From Clostridium_AW malenominatum (lineage in GTDB: Bacteria; Bacillota; Clostridia; Clostridiales; Clostridiaceae): a DNA stretch of 64,000 nt. The notes beneath the pieces are model-generated. The model did not search any database. It was not told the origin of the DNA and saw only the letters and a program-made list of their open reading frames with translations. A program made the position numbers and the translations under genes. Where the stretch lies: the NCBI RefSeq assembly GCF_039521365.1, contig NZ_BAAACF010000001.1, positions 1,116,001-1,180,000 on the forward strand, read 5' to 3'. Below are positions 1 to 9,345 of the stretch, one piece after another (position 1 is the stretch's first letter; every line of letters starts with the position of its first letter).

Positions 1-1
1 T

Positions 2-328
2 ATAAAAGATGGTAGAAGCCAAAAGGAGTTGGCTGAAAGACTTAAAATAAAACCAGCCACAATAAACATTATGGTGAAACGAATGGAAAAGGCAAACATT
101 GTAAGGCGTTGTCAAGATGAAGAAGACCAGCGCATTATAAGAGTGTACTTAACAGAAGAAGGTAAAAAAACTTGTAGAGAAGTTTTTGAAATCATGAAAG
201 GCTTAGAGTCTGAATGTTTTAGTAATTTTACAGCAGAAGAGGAAGTTTTGCTTCGTAGATTATTTATGCAAATGAAAGATAACCTAACTAAGGTAGTTGA
301 CAAAAAAGATGGAGATGATTGTTTATGA
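2..328 (+). CDS. MarR-family transcriptional regulator, 3' part
   Basis: The reading frame is open from the left edge, so the true start lies upstream and only about 108 codons are visible. The visible part carries the winged-helix core of MarR regulators: a recognition helix (SQKELAERLKIKPATINIMV) followed by the basic wing ending in DEEDQRIIRVYLTEEGKK and a C-terminal dimerisation helix. MarR proteins bind palindromic operators as dimers, usually repress, and are released by small phenolic or drug-like ligands. Its stop codon overlaps the ATG of the ABC exporter gene that follows, so it probably controls that exporter operon. The family assignment is secure; the ligand is unknown. Confidence 0.88.
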   Translation: MKDGRSQKELAERLKIKPATINIMVKRMEKANIVRRCQDEEDQRIIRVYLTEEGKKTCREVFEIMKGLESECFSNFTAEEEVLLRRLFMQMKDNLTKVVDKKDGDDCL

Positions 329-2052
329 TTAAATTGTTCAAGTTTTTAAAGCCATATACAGCATCAATAATAGCTGTACTTGTACTAGTGTTTTTCCAAT
401 CCTTATCTGAATTATATCTTCCTACGTTAATGTCAAATATAGTTGATACAGGCATAGTTAAAGGAGATACAAATTACATTCTAAAAGTAGGAGGGATAAT
501 GTTACTTGTTGCAGCTGCAGGTACTATATGCACAGTTTTTGCAAGCTTTTTATCATCAAAAATTGCAACAGGTTTTGGTAAAATTTTAAGAAATAATGTT
601 TTTTCAAGAGTTGAAAGTTACTCACTAGAGGAGTTTGATAAAATAGGAACCTCTTCTCTTATAACAAGAACTACCAATGATATTAACCAAGTTCAGCAAG
701 TCATAATCATAATACTTCGTATGATGGTTAGTGCACCTATGATGTGTATAGGTGGTATTATTATGGCAGTATCAAAGGAACCTAAATTATCATTAATAAT
801 TGTTGCTGTAATTCCAATTCTTGCAATTTCCATTTTTATGGTAGTAAGAAAAGGAATACCGCTATTTAAAATAATGCAGACAAAACTTGATAAGTTGAAT
901 CTTGTTTTACGTGAAGGACTTACAGGGATAAGAGTAATTCGCGCATTTAATCGTGATGATCATGAAAAGAAGCGTTTTAATGAGGCGAACTTAGATCTTA
1001 CAAGTACTGCTATTAAAGTAAATAAAATAATGGCAGCTCTAATGCCTGTAATGATGTTAGTTTTAAACCTTACAACAGTAGCAATAATTTGGTTTGGTGG
1101 TAAAAGAATAGAACTAGGTTACATGCAAGTTGGAGACTTAATGGCATTTATTCAATATGTTATGCAAATAATGTTCTCCTTAATTATGGTTTCTATGATG
1201 TTTGTGCTAGTACCACGTGCTTCAGCTTCAGCTATTAGAATTAATGAAGTATTAAATATCGTTCCTCAAATAAATGATCCTGAAGAAGGTAAAGTTTCAA
1301 AAGGCAAAAGAGGTTATGTAGAATTTAGAAATGTTACATTTAGTTATCCAGGAGCAGGCGAACCAGCAATTAAGAATATTTCTTTCAGTGCAGGACCAGG
1401 AGAGGTAACTGCTATCATAGGGGGAACAGGTTCGGGAAAATCAACAATGATTAACCTTATTCCAAGATTCTATGATGTAGATAGTGGAAATGTTTTAGTC
1501 GATGATATAGATGTTAGGGAAGTATCTCAAGAAGATTTAAGGGAGAAAATTGGCTTTGTTCCTCAAAAAGCAGTTTTATTTAGTGGAACCATTGAAGAAA
1601 ATATAAGATATGGGAAAGAAGATGCTTCAAAAGAAGAAATTATACATGCTTCAGAAATAGCTCAGGCAACAGAATTTATAGGAAATATGCAAGATGGATT
1701 TAATTCTGTAATTGCTCAGGGAGGTACTAACGTATCTGGAGGACAAAAGCAACGTTTATCTATTGCCCGCGCACTGGTTAGAAAACCAGAAATATATATA
1801 TTTGATGATAGCTTCTCAGCTCTCGATTTTAAAACCGATGCAAAATTACGTGCAGCATTGAAAGAAGAAACAAAAAACTCCACTATGATTGTAGTTGCAC
1901 AAAGAGTAAGTACTGTTATGAATGCAGATAGGATTATAGTTTTAGATGAAGGTGAAATTGTAGGAATGGGTACGCATAGAGAGCTTTTAAATAACTGTGG
2001 TATATATCGTGAGATTGTATCATCACAGCTTTCAGAGGAGGAGTTAGTATGA
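325..2052 (+). CDS. Heterodimeric ABC exporter, degenerate-site half (TM287-like), pair 1
   Basis: A 575-residue half-transporter with an N-terminal six-helix membrane domain (about residues 1-310) and a C-terminal nucleotide-binding domain (about 330-570). Walker A is GGTGSGKST and the signature is canonical (VSGGQKQR). The Walker B is IYIFDDSFSALD, with Asp in place of the catalytic Glu. In TM287/TM288-type heterodimers this half forms the non-hydrolysing site and lends its good signature to the partner. I start it at ATG 325, overlapping the MarR stop, with GGAG at 311-314; a TTG at 319 is less likely. It is translationally coupled to the next gene. It probably exports drugs or lipids; the substrate cannot be read from the sequence. 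Confidence 0.9.
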   Translation: MIKLFKFLKPYTASIIAVLVLVFFQSLSELYLPTLMSNIVDTGIVKGDTNYILKVGGIMLLVAAAGTICTVFASFLSSKIATGFGKILRNNVFSRVESYSLEEFDKIGTSSLITRTTNDINQVQQVIIIILRMMVSAPMMCIGGIIMAVSKEPKLSLIIVAVIPILAISIFMVVRKGIPLFKIMQTKLDKLNLVLREGLTGIRVIRAFNRDDHEKKRFNEANLDLTSTAIKVNKIMAALMPVMMLVLNLTTVAIIWFGGKRIELGYMQVGDLMAFIQYVMQIMFSLIMVSMMFVLVPRASASAIRINEVLNIVPQINDPEEGKVSKGKRGYVEFRNVTFSYPGAGEPAIKNISFSAGPGEVTAIIGGTGSGKSTMINLIPRFYDVDSGNVLVDDIDVREVSQEDLREKIGFVPQKAVLFSGTIEENIRYGKEDASKEEIIHASEIAQATEFIGNMQDGFNSVIAQGGTNVSGGQKQRLSIARALVRKPEIYIFDDSFSALDFKTDAKLRAALKEETKNSTMIVVAQRVSTVMNADRIIVLDEGEIVGMGTHRELLNNCGIYREIVSSQLSEEELV

Positions 2053-3911
2053 GCGAAGAGCAAAAACAAAATAAAGCCTCTAAAGGATTTGGAAGAGGCC
2101 ATGGACCTGCAATGGGGATGCCTGTAGAAAAGGCAAAGGATTTTAAGGGAACATTAAAAAGATTGCTAGGATATTTAAGACCGCGTTCACTTCAAATAGT
2201 GACAGTGTTTTTAATGGCAATCCTTAGTACTACCTTTAGTATTCTTGCACCTAAAATAATGGGTAAAGCAACCACTAAATTGTTTATGGGAATTATGATG
2301 AAGCTAAAGGGAGTACCAGGAGCGAGCATTGATTTTGACTATATACTTAATATTCTATTAGTATTGGTAGGGCTTTATATTGTAAGTGCATTGTTTAGCT
2401 ATATTCAACAGCTTATAATGGCTGGAGTTGCTCAAAAAACTGTTTTTGATATGCGTAAAGATGTAAGAGATAAACTTTCGCGTCTACCACTAAAGTTTTT
2501 TGATTCTCGCACTCATGGGGAAATATTAAGTCGTGTTACAAATGATGTAGATAATATAAGTACTACACTGCAACAAAGCATTACGCAACTTATTACATCT
2601 ATCGTTACTATAATTGGAATTCTAATAATGATGTTTACTATAAGTCCTTTAATGACTTTAATTGCTTTAGTTACCTTGCCTTTATCGGTTATAGTAACTA
2701 AAGGAATAGCATCTCGTTCACAAAAGTTTTTTAAGGCCCAACAAAAGTCTCTAGGAGAACTTAATGGCCATGTGGAAGAAATGTATACTGGTCATAAAAT
2801 TATAAAATCTTTTGGACATGAAGAAAAGTCTATAAGAGAATTTAAAGAAATCAACGAAAAACTCTATGATGCAGGTTGGAAGGCTCAATTTGTTTCAGGC
2901 ATTATAATGCCACTAATAACTTTTGTAAATAATATTGGATATGTAGCTATATCAGTGGTTGGAGGAATACTGGTAACTAAAAGATCCATTGAAATAGGAG
3001 ATATTCAAGCTTTTATTCAATACTCAAAACAATTCACTCAACCAATAGTTCAAACTGCCAATATTGCAAATATCATTCAATCTACAGTAGCATCAGCAGA
3101 ACGTGTTTTTGAATTGTTAGATGAAGTTGAAGAGATTGAAGATAGTCCATATGCACAAGTTATAGAGGAGGCTAAAGGAAATGTAAGATTTGCCAATGTA
3201 GATTTTAGTTACAAAGCAGATACTCCGCTTATTGAAAACATGGATATAAACGTAAAAGAAGGGCAAACCATAGCTATTGTAGGACCAACGGGAGCGGGTA
3301 AAACTACCCTTGTAAATCTACTTATGCGCTTTTATGAAATAAATGATGGAGTAATTACCATAGATGGTATAGACATAAGGGAGTTAAAGCGTGAAGATTT
3401 GCGTAGCATGTTTGGTATGGTGCTTCAAGATACTTGGTTATTTAATGGTACAATTAAAGATAATATAGCTTATGGACGTAAAGATGCTAGTGAGGAAGAG
3501 ATAATTGGAGCTTCTAAGGCAGCTCACTCACATCATTTTATTAGAACTCTTCCAGAAGGCTACGATACAGTGTTAAATGAAGAAGCTTCTAATATTTCAC
3601 AAGGGCAAAAACAGTTATTGACTATTGCCCGTGCAATACTGGCAGATCCTAGAATATTAATTCTAGATGAAGCCACAAGTAGTGTGGATACCAGAACAGA
3701 GGTGTTAATTCAAAAGGCCATGACAGAACTTATGAAAGGCAGAACAAGTTTTGTTATAGCTCATAGATTATCAACTATACGTGACGCTGATTTAATTCTT
3801 GTTATGAATGAAGGAAGAATTATTGAGCAAGGTAACCATGAAGAACTATTAGAAAAAGGTGGTTTCTATGCAGATTTGTATAATAGCCAATTTACAGGAG
3901 AAGCTGTTTAA
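2049..3911 (+). CDS. Heterodimeric ABC exporter, catalytic half (TM288-like), pair 1
   Basis: A 620-residue half-transporter overlapping the previous gene by 4 bases, with GAGGAG just before its ATG. An extended cytoplasmic N-terminus (about 40 residues) precedes six membrane helices, then a nucleotide-binding domain with Walker A GPTGAGKTT and Walker B LILDEATSSVD, which keeps the catalytic Glu. Its signature is altered (ISQGQKQL instead of LSGGQ). This is complementary to the neighbour: the one competent ATP site is formed by this Walker A/B plus the partner's signature. The two must work together as a multidrug-type exporter in the cytoplasmic membrane. Confidence 0.92.
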   Translation: MSEEQKQNKASKGFGRGHGPAMGMPVEKAKDFKGTLKRLLGYLRPRSLQIVTVFLMAILSTTFSILAPKIMGKATTKLFMGIMMKLKGVPGASIDFDYILNILLVLVGLYIVSALFSYIQQLIMAGVAQKTVFDMRKDVRDKLSRLPLKFFDSRTHGEILSRVTNDVDNISTTLQQSITQLITSIVTIIGILIMMFTISPLMTLIALVTLPLSVIVTKGIASRSQKFFKAQQKSLGELNGHVEEMYTGHKIIKSFGHEEKSIREFKEINEKLYDAGWKAQFVSGIIMPLITFVNNIGYVAISVVGGILVTKRSIEIGDIQAFIQYSKQFTQPIVQTANIANIIQSTVASAERVFELLDEVEEIEDSPYAQVIEEAKGNVRFANVDFSYKADTPLIENMDINVKEGQTIAIVGPTGAGKTTLVNLLMRFYEINDGVITIDGIDIRELKREDLRSMFGMVLQDTWLFNGTIKDNIAYGRKDASEEEIIGASKAAHSHHFIRTLPEGYDTVLNEEASNISQGQKQLLTIARAILADPRILILDEATSSVDTRTEVLIQKAMTELMKGRTSFVIAHRLSTIRDADLILVMNEGRIIEQGNHEELLEKGGFYADLYNSQFTGEAV

Positions 3912-3920
3912 TTAGGAATA

Positions 3921-3957
3921 AAAAAGGGAATTTTCTTTAGAGGGAAATTCCCTTTTT
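3921..3957 (+). terminator. Rho-independent terminator after ABC pair 1
   Basis: A perfect 13-bp stem (3921-3933 with 3945-3957), AAAAAGGGAATTT against AAATTCCCTTTTT, with an 11-nt loop and a U-run as the end of the 3' arm. It ends the MarR/ABC operon and separates it from the second pair. Confidence 0.9.
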
Positions 3958-4003
3958 CTATGATATAATCTATGATATAACATTAAAAAGAGAGGAAATT
4001 ATA

Positions 4004-5731
4004 GTGGAGTTTTTAAATAAATATATTAAATTATATTGGAAAAAGTATGTTGTCGTATTAATATTTTTAATATTTGATGCTACCTGTGATCTGCTACAAC
4101 CTACTATAATGTCTAAAATTATTGATAAGGGAGTAGCGGCAAAAGATATAAATTATGTTTTTAAAATGGGAGGGGTAATGCTTTTAATCACAGCTCTAGG
4201 AGCTCTATCTGCCATTGCTCGCAATATTATATCCAGCAATGTATCTCAAAGTTTTGGAACGAAACTTAGAGGGGACCTTTTTAAAAAAATACAGAGTTTT
4301 TCCTTCCAAAATATTGATAAATTTCAGGACGCATCTCTTATGACTAGGCTCACTAGCGATGTAAATGGAGTGCAAAATTTTGCTCATGGAATGATGAGGA
4401 TATTTGTGAAGGCTCCAATTTTGTGTATTGGAAGTATAATTATGGCCACCATGTTAAATCCTTCTATGGCTTTGATACTCATTGGAGTAGTGCCTGTCAT
4501 AGGGATAATAATACTTATAAACATGAAGTTAAGCTATCCTTTTTTCGTGAAAATACAAAAGTCCTTAGATAGGGTAAATGGTGTAATGAGAGAATATTTA
4601 TCTGGTATAAGAGTGGTTAAAGCTTTTAATAGATTTCACCATGAAAAAAATCGTTTTTCAGAGGTGAATGAAGAATTAACTTCAGTATCTATTAAAGGTA
4701 TGAGGGTAATGGCAATTTTTAATCCAGCTATAGCGCTAACGGTAAATATGGGAATAATACTACTTCTTTGGTTTGGTGGATTAAGAGTAAATAGCGGTGA
4801 AATGCAAGTAGGACAGATAATTGCTTTTACCAATTACATGACACAAATTTTATTTTCTCTTACTATGATGTCCTATGTGTTTACAATGTTCATTAAGGCC
4901 AAGGCCTCGGCAGAACGCATTGGAGAGGTTTTTTCTGAGGAAAATAATATAAAAAATAAAGAAGGAGCTAGAATTCTTAAGGAAGCTGTAGGAGACATTG
5001 ATTTTCAGGATGTTACCTTTTCATATTATGGTTTAAAGAGTGAACCGTTACTTAAAAATATCACTTTTAAGGCACTTCAAGGAGAAACTCTAGGAATTAT
5101 AGGATCTACAGGTTCAGGGAAGAGTACCTTAGTCAATTTAATTCCTAGATTTTATGATATAAATTCAGGAGTTATAAAGATAGATGGTATAGATGTTAAA
5201 GATATAAATATAAAAGATTTGCGAGAAACCATAGCTATAGTTCCTCAAAAGACAATGCTATTTACAGGAAGTATTTTAGACAATATAAAATGGGGAGACG
5301 AAAAAGCTAATTTGGAAGAGGTGGAGGAAGCAGCTAAAATTTCTGAGGCCCACGATTTTATATCCTCTTTTAAAGAAGGGTATAATACCATATTAGGACA
5401 AGGTGGAGTAAACCTTTCCGGGGGACAAAAACAAAGAATTTCTATAGCCAGAGCATTGATAAAGAAGCCTAGAATTCTGATTTTAGATGACTGTACCAGT
5501 GCTGTAGATGTAGTTACAGAAGGAAAAATAAGAATGGGACTTAAAAGATATTTAAAGAAAACTACCTGTATATTAATTGCTCAACGTATAACTTCTGTCA
5601 TGGGGGCTGATAGAATAATAGTTTTGGAAAATGGTTCTATAGTGGGAATGGGCACTCATGAAGAATTAATGAGTAAGTGTGAAATTTATAAAGATATATT
5701 TCGGTCTCAAATAGGAAAGGAGGAGATTTAA
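4004..5731 (+). CDS. Heterodimeric ABC exporter, degenerate-site half, pair 2
   Basis: A 575-residue half-transporter that starts at GTG 4004 behind AGAGGAAA. It has six predicted membrane helices followed by a nucleotide-binding domain with Walker A GSTGSGKST, canonical signature LSGGQKQR and a Walker B of LILDDCTSAVD, again with Asp at the catalytic Glu position. Length and motifs match the first gene of pair 1, so pairs 1 and 2 look like paralogues from an old duplication of the whole two-gene unit. The stop abuts the ATG of its partner. A terminator separates it from pair 1, so it may be transcribed independently. Confidence 0.9.
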   Translation: MEFLNKYIKLYWKKYVVVLIFLIFDATCDLLQPTIMSKIIDKGVAAKDINYVFKMGGVMLLITALGALSAIARNIISSNVSQSFGTKLRGDLFKKIQSFSFQNIDKFQDASLMTRLTSDVNGVQNFAHGMMRIFVKAPILCIGSIIMATMLNPSMALILIGVVPVIGIIILINMKLSYPFFVKIQKSLDRVNGVMREYLSGIRVVKAFNRFHHEKNRFSEVNEELTSVSIKGMRVMAIFNPAIALTVNMGIILLLWFGGLRVNSGEMQVGQIIAFTNYMTQILFSLTMMSYVFTMFIKAKASAERIGEVFSEENNIKNKEGARILKEAVGDIDFQDVTFSYYGLKSEPLLKNITFKALQGETLGIIGSTGSGKSTLVNLIPRFYDINSGVIKIDGIDVKDINIKDLRETIAIVPQKTMLFTGSILDNIKWGDEKANLEEVEEAAKISEAHDFISSFKEGYNTILGQGGVNLSGGQKQRISIARALIKKPRILILDDCTSAVDVVTEGKIRMGLKRYLKKTTCILIAQRITSVMGADRIIVLENGSIVGMGTHEELMSKCEIYKDIFRSQIGKEEI

Positions 5732-7540
5732 ATGCAAAATAGAAGAATTTCTCGTCCTAGTAACAAACCTATTATTAAGCCTAAAAACTTTAAAGAAACC
5801 CTCCTTAGATTATGGTATTACTTTGGGAAAGAAAAGACATTACTTCTAATAACCTTTTTTCTTACAATAATAAGTTCTGCTCTTGGTCTTGCAGTACCTT
5901 ATTTAATTGGAAAGGCAGTAGATACTATTTCCTTTGGAAAAGGCCTTGTTCATATTAAAAATTTGAAAATAATTGTAGGGATTTTAATTTTTACATATTT
6001 AGTAGATAACCTTATAATCCTTCTCCAAGGATGGTTCATGGCGGGAATATCTCAGAGAATAGTTTTAAGTTTAAGAGAAACCCTCTTTGGAAAATTGCAG
6101 AAACTTCCCATAGTATTTTTTGATAGTAATACTCATGGTGAAATTATGAGTAGATTATCCAATGATATTGAAAATGTCAGCACCACCATATCACAATCCA
6201 CTGTTCAGCTAATGAGTAGCTCTATAAATATAATAGGAGCCTTTTTTATGATGGTCTTTTTAAGTCCACTACTCACTTTGGCTAGTATAATTACCATGCC
6301 TTTAGTTATTTTAGTAACTAGCAACATAGCTAAAAAAACTAAGGTTTTATTTAAAGAGCAACAGGTAATCTTAGGGAAACTAAATGGACATATTGAGGAA
6401 TCTATATCGGGTATACATGTAGTAAAAGCTTTTAATCGTGAGGAAAAAATTAATGAAGAGTTTGATGAAATAAATAAAAAGTTATTTGAAGTAGGATTAA
6501 AGGCACAAATTTGGACTGGATTTATTATGCCTTTAATGAATGTAATTAACAATATTGGTTTCGCAGTAATAGCATTAATTGGGGGTGTTTTAGGAGTAAA
6601 GGGGCTAATTAGCGTAGGAATAATAGCAAGTTTCTTAAGCTATTCAAGACAATTTACAAGACCTTTAAATGATTTAGCCAATATATTTAACACACTACAA
6701 TCCGCTGTAGCAGGGGCTGAAAGGGTATTTGAAACCTTAGATGAAAAAGAAGAAGATAAAGATTTATTAGGTGCAAAAAAATTAGAAAATGTAAAAGGAG
6801 AAGTGGCTTTTGACAATGTAACCTTTGGCTACAGAAAAGATGTACCTGTAATAAAAAATATAAATTTTACCGTACAGCCAGGGAGTAATATTGCTTTGGT
6901 GGGTCCCACAGGAGCAGGAAAAACCACCATCGTTAATTTACTTACTAGATTCTATGAGGTATCAGAGGGGGGGATTTTAATAGATGGAGAAAATATTAAA
7001 AATTATACAAGAGATAGCTTGAGAAAATGTTTTGGAATGGTACTTCAAGATACCTACCTTTTTTCAGGTACAATTAAGGAAAATATTAAATATGGGAAAG
7101 TAGATGCAACAGATAGTGAAATAGAGGAAGCTGCAATGATGGCCAATGCTCATGATTTTATAAAAAGATTATCCCAAGGTTATGATACTTTACTTGTGGA
7201 AGGAGGAGTGAATTTAAGCCAGGGTCAAAGACAGCTTTTAGCTATTTCCAGGGCAATACTTTCCAATCCTTCAATATTGATATTAGACGAAGCCACCAGT
7301 AGCGTAGACACTCGTACAGAACTAAAGATACAAGAAGCTCTCTTAAAACTTATGAATGGAAGAACAAGCTTTATAATTGCTCATAGACTTAGCACCATTA
7401 AGGACGCAGATGTGATTATGGTGATTGATAATGGGGTAATCGTTGAGAGTGGAAGTCATAGTGAACTTATAGACAAAAAAGGGGCTTATTATAGTCTCTA
7501 TGAGAGTCAATTTAATCAGATAAGGACATGGGATATTTAA
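5732..7540 (+). CDS. Heterodimeric ABC exporter, catalytic half, pair 2
   Basis: A 602-residue partner of the preceding half-transporter, beginning immediately after its stop with AGGAGG at about 5718-5723. The membrane domain covers about residues 20-330. The nucleotide-binding domain has Walker A GPTGAGKTT, a non-canonical signature LSQGQRQL and Walker B LILDEATSSVDTR with the catalytic Glu. The same asymmetric division of ATP-site residues as in pair 1 is seen, supporting an obligate heterodimer. It is probably a multidrug or lipid exporter; no substrate clue lies nearby. Confidence 0.92.
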   Translation: MQNRRISRPSNKPIIKPKNFKETLLRLWYYFGKEKTLLLITFFLTIISSALGLAVPYLIGKAVDTISFGKGLVHIKNLKIIVGILIFTYLVDNLIILLQGWFMAGISQRIVLSLRETLFGKLQKLPIVFFDSNTHGEIMSRLSNDIENVSTTISQSTVQLMSSSINIIGAFFMMVFLSPLLTLASIITMPLVILVTSNIAKKTKVLFKEQQVILGKLNGHIEESISGIHVVKAFNREEKINEEFDEINKKLFEVGLKAQIWTGFIMPLMNVINNIGFAVIALIGGVLGVKGLISVGIIASFLSYSRQFTRPLNDLANIFNTLQSAVAGAERVFETLDEKEEDKDLLGAKKLENVKGEVAFDNVTFGYRKDVPVIKNINFTVQPGSNIALVGPTGAGKTTIVNLLTRFYEVSEGGILIDGENIKNYTRDSLRKCFGMVLQDTYLFSGTIKENIKYGKVDATDSEIEEAAMMANAHDFIKRLSQGYDTLLVEGGVNLSQGQRQLLAISRAILSNPSILILDEATSSVDTRTELKIQEALLKLMNGRTSFIIAHRLSTIKDADVIMVIDNGVIVESGSHSELIDKKGAYYSLYESQFNQIRTWDI

Positions 7541-7557
7541 CCATGCCCTTTTATTTT
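7524..7557. terminator. Probable terminator between converging ABC and flavodoxin genes
   Basis: An imperfect stem (GGACATGG with CCATGCCC, one mismatch) spans the ABC stop codon and is followed by a T-rich run on the plus strand. It lies between convergent genes and is weaker than the other terminators in the window. Confidence 0.5.
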
Positions 7558-8093
7558 TCAAGGCTTTTAATATAGGACACTAAGGGTTCTATTGTATTTA
7601 TATCTGTAAAGTCAACCTTAGCTCCATATGTTGATAACATCTCTTTATCTTCTTCTGATAATTCTTCTGGTTTCTTCTTAGATACCATTGTTTTAAGCAT
7701 TGCCATCATAGATTTATGAAGAAAATTTAATTCCTTGTAATCAATTCCTCCGCGAAGGTGGAAAAACTGTATTTTTTTACGCATTTCTTTAGTGCAGTTC
7801 TTTTCAATAATTGGATTAAAAATGGATTTATCACCGGTAGAAGCAAGTCCTACAGTAAAAATAATGAGGTTCTTATTTTTAAGAGTTTCAAAGTTTTTAG
7901 TAATAAGAGATACTCCATTAATGCCACTGGCATATAGCCCTCCGCCAAAGACTATTGTGTTATATGAGGATAGATTTTCGATTTTCACGTCTGAATGCTC
8001 AAGCAAGTCCCCGCTCAGTTCTGCAGTTATCCACTCTGCATATTTTTTTGTACTACCATATTTTGACTTATATATAATTGCTACATTGTTCAT
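7551..8093 (-). CDS. Flavodoxin-like protein
   Basis: A 180-residue protein whose N-terminus (IIYKSKYGSTKKYAEWI) has the phosphate-binding S/T-rich loop of flavodoxins. Next comes FGGGLYASGI, a glycine-rich strand typical of the flavodoxin/HemG-like (Flavodoxin_5) family. The start at 8093 is preceded by a GGGGGGA ribosome site. It is expected to bind FMN and carry electrons in the cytoplasm, or to act like a HemG-type protoporphyrinogen oxidase. There is no haem gene nearby, so the electron-carrier role is the safer reading. It is monocistronic and convergent with the ABC exporter. Confidence 0.82.
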   Translation of the reverse strand: MNNVAIIYKSKYGSTKKYAEWITAELSGDLLEHSDVKIENLSSYNTIVFGGGLYASGINGVSLITKNFETLKNKNLIIFTVGLASTGDKSIFNPIIEKNCTKEMRKKIQFFHLRGGIDYKELNFLHKSMMAMLKTMVSKKKPEELSEEDKEMLSTYGAKVDFTDINTIEPLVSYIKSLEK

Positions 8094-8178
8094 AAATATC
8101 CCCCCTAGTTAATTATATTATAATGCCATTAAATGGTTAAGTAAATTATTTGTTGTATTGTACAAAAGAAAAAAATAA

Positions 8179-8210
8179 TGAATAATTGGTATACTTTTAT
8201 CAACATTTGA
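8179..8210 (+). promoter_or_regulatory. Possible forespore (sigma-G-like) promoter for the spoVA operon
   Basis: TGAATA at 8179-8184 matches the -35 of sigma-G promoters, and CATTTGA at 8204-8210 resembles the -10. The 19-nt spacer is one or two bases longer than usual. The position, about 40 bases before the first gene of a forespore-type operon, is apt, but the match is imperfect. Confidence 0.35.
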
Positions 8211-8250
8211 AAATAATAGGTTTAGTTACGTATCTAAGGAGTTGATATTA

Positions 8251-8457
8251 ATGACGGTAGGTTCAAAAGTAAAGGGAACATTAGCTAGTCTAAAGGGAAT
8301 TGAAAGTACGCTAAGAATTTATTCTCTTCAAAGCAGAAATGAAGAAGAAAGACTAGTTTATAAAGAAGAGTTACAAACAGTAGAATCAGTTATAAAGAAT
8401 ATAGAGGATAGACTAAAAACATTAGAGTTTGAAGAACCGCAATATAAAGGAAATTAG
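8251..8457 (+). CDS. DUF1657 protein, first gene of spoVA operon
   Basis: A 68-residue, helical, charged protein beginning MTVGSKVKGTLASLKG and ending EEPQYKGN. It is closely similar to the DUF1657 protein at the end of this operon (both start MTVG and end EEPQYK or QEPQYK). DUF1657 proteins accompany SpoVA proteins in spore-forming Firmicutes; their molecular role is unknown. I start it at ATG 8251, with AAGGAG ending 9 bases before, rather than at an upstream TTG. It is co-directional and tightly spaced with the following genes. Confidence 0.85.
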   Translation: MTVGSKVKGTLASLKGIESTLRIYSLQSRNEEERLVYKEELQTVESVIKNIEDRLKTLEFEEPQYKGN

Positions 8458-8470
8458 GGAGGAATAACAT

Positions 8471-9331
8471 ATGCAGAGCTGGATTATAGTGCTTTTAAGA
8501 ACTGTAATTTTATTTTTTTTAACCTTAATTATAATTAGAATTATTGGCAAAAGTAGCTTATGGAAGACAACACCCTTCAAATTTGTAAGCTATATTGTCA
8601 TTGCTATTATTGCCTCCGTAGTTTCCTTAGGATTAATACCAAATATAACATTTGGTTTTATTTCTTTAGCAGTGTGGATTCTATTTTCCATAGCGCTGGA
8701 TTATTTATCGCTAAAAAGCAAATGGATTCATGATTTTATAAATGGAAGGGAAACGGTATTAATAAAAGACGGCAAGATTATGGAAGAGAATCTAATGGAA
8801 ATAAGATACTCCGGTGAAGAGCTACTAAGAGAACTACGATCAAAAAATGCATTCAATTTGGCGGACGTCGAGTTTGCAGTAATGGAAACAACAGGAGAGA
8901 TTAATGTTTTATTAAAATCAGATAAGAAACCAATCACTCCCCATGATTTGCAAAGGAAAGTTGCTCCGGTATCTGAACCACGAACTGTAATATTGGATGG
9001 AAATATTTTGGATGAGTCTTTAACCTCTGTAGGATTAAATAGAGAATGGCTTAAAGTTCAACTATCGAATTCTGGAGTATCACTAGATAACGTATTTATT
9101 GGTCAAGTAGATTCTTCTGGAGATTTATATATAGACTTATTTGATGACTCAATAGAAGTTACACAACCTCAAGTTAAAGAAATGCTTTATGCAACTATCT
9201 CAAAGGTTCAGGCGGATCTTATTACTTTTTCCTTAGAAACAGATAATTCAAAAGCTAAGAAAATGTATTCAGAAAATGCTCATAGAATGAAGAAAGTTAT
9301 GGATAAATTAGAACCATATTTATTACGATAG
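8471..9331 (+). CDS. DUF421 (YetF-like) membrane protein
   Basis: A 286-residue protein with about three N-terminal membrane helices (residues 5-80), followed by a soluble domain of the DUF421/YetF kind (EENLMEIRYSGEELLRELRSKN, AVMETTGEINVLLKS). A strong GGGAGG site precedes the ATG. In Bacillus, DUF421 proteins with DUF1657 neighbours belong to spoVA operons expressed in the forespore and are found in the inner membrane of spores. Here it sits between DUF1657 and spoVAC, supporting the same role. The C-terminal extension (about 200-286) is less conserved in my reading. Confidence 0.85.
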   Translation: MQSWIIVLLRTVILFFLTLIIIRIIGKSSLWKTTPFKFVSYIVIAIIASVVSLGLIPNITFGFISLAVWILFSIALDYLSLKSKWIHDFINGRETVLIKDGKIMEENLMEIRYSGEELLRELRSKNAFNLADVEFAVMETTGEINVLLKSDKKPITPHDLQRKVAPVSEPRTVILDGNILDESLTSVGLNREWLKVQLSNSGVSLDNVFIGQVDSSGDLYIDLFDDSIEVTQPQVKEMLYATISKVQADLITFSLETDNSKAKKMYSENAHRMKKVMDKLEPYLLR

Positions 9332-9345
9332 AAGGTGTTTAAATT

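Noticed and set aside
1716..2102. Antisense 128-codon frame across the first ABC pair
   Set aside because: It covers the conserved ATPase motifs of the sense gene and the overlap of two coupled genes; no start signal is seen.
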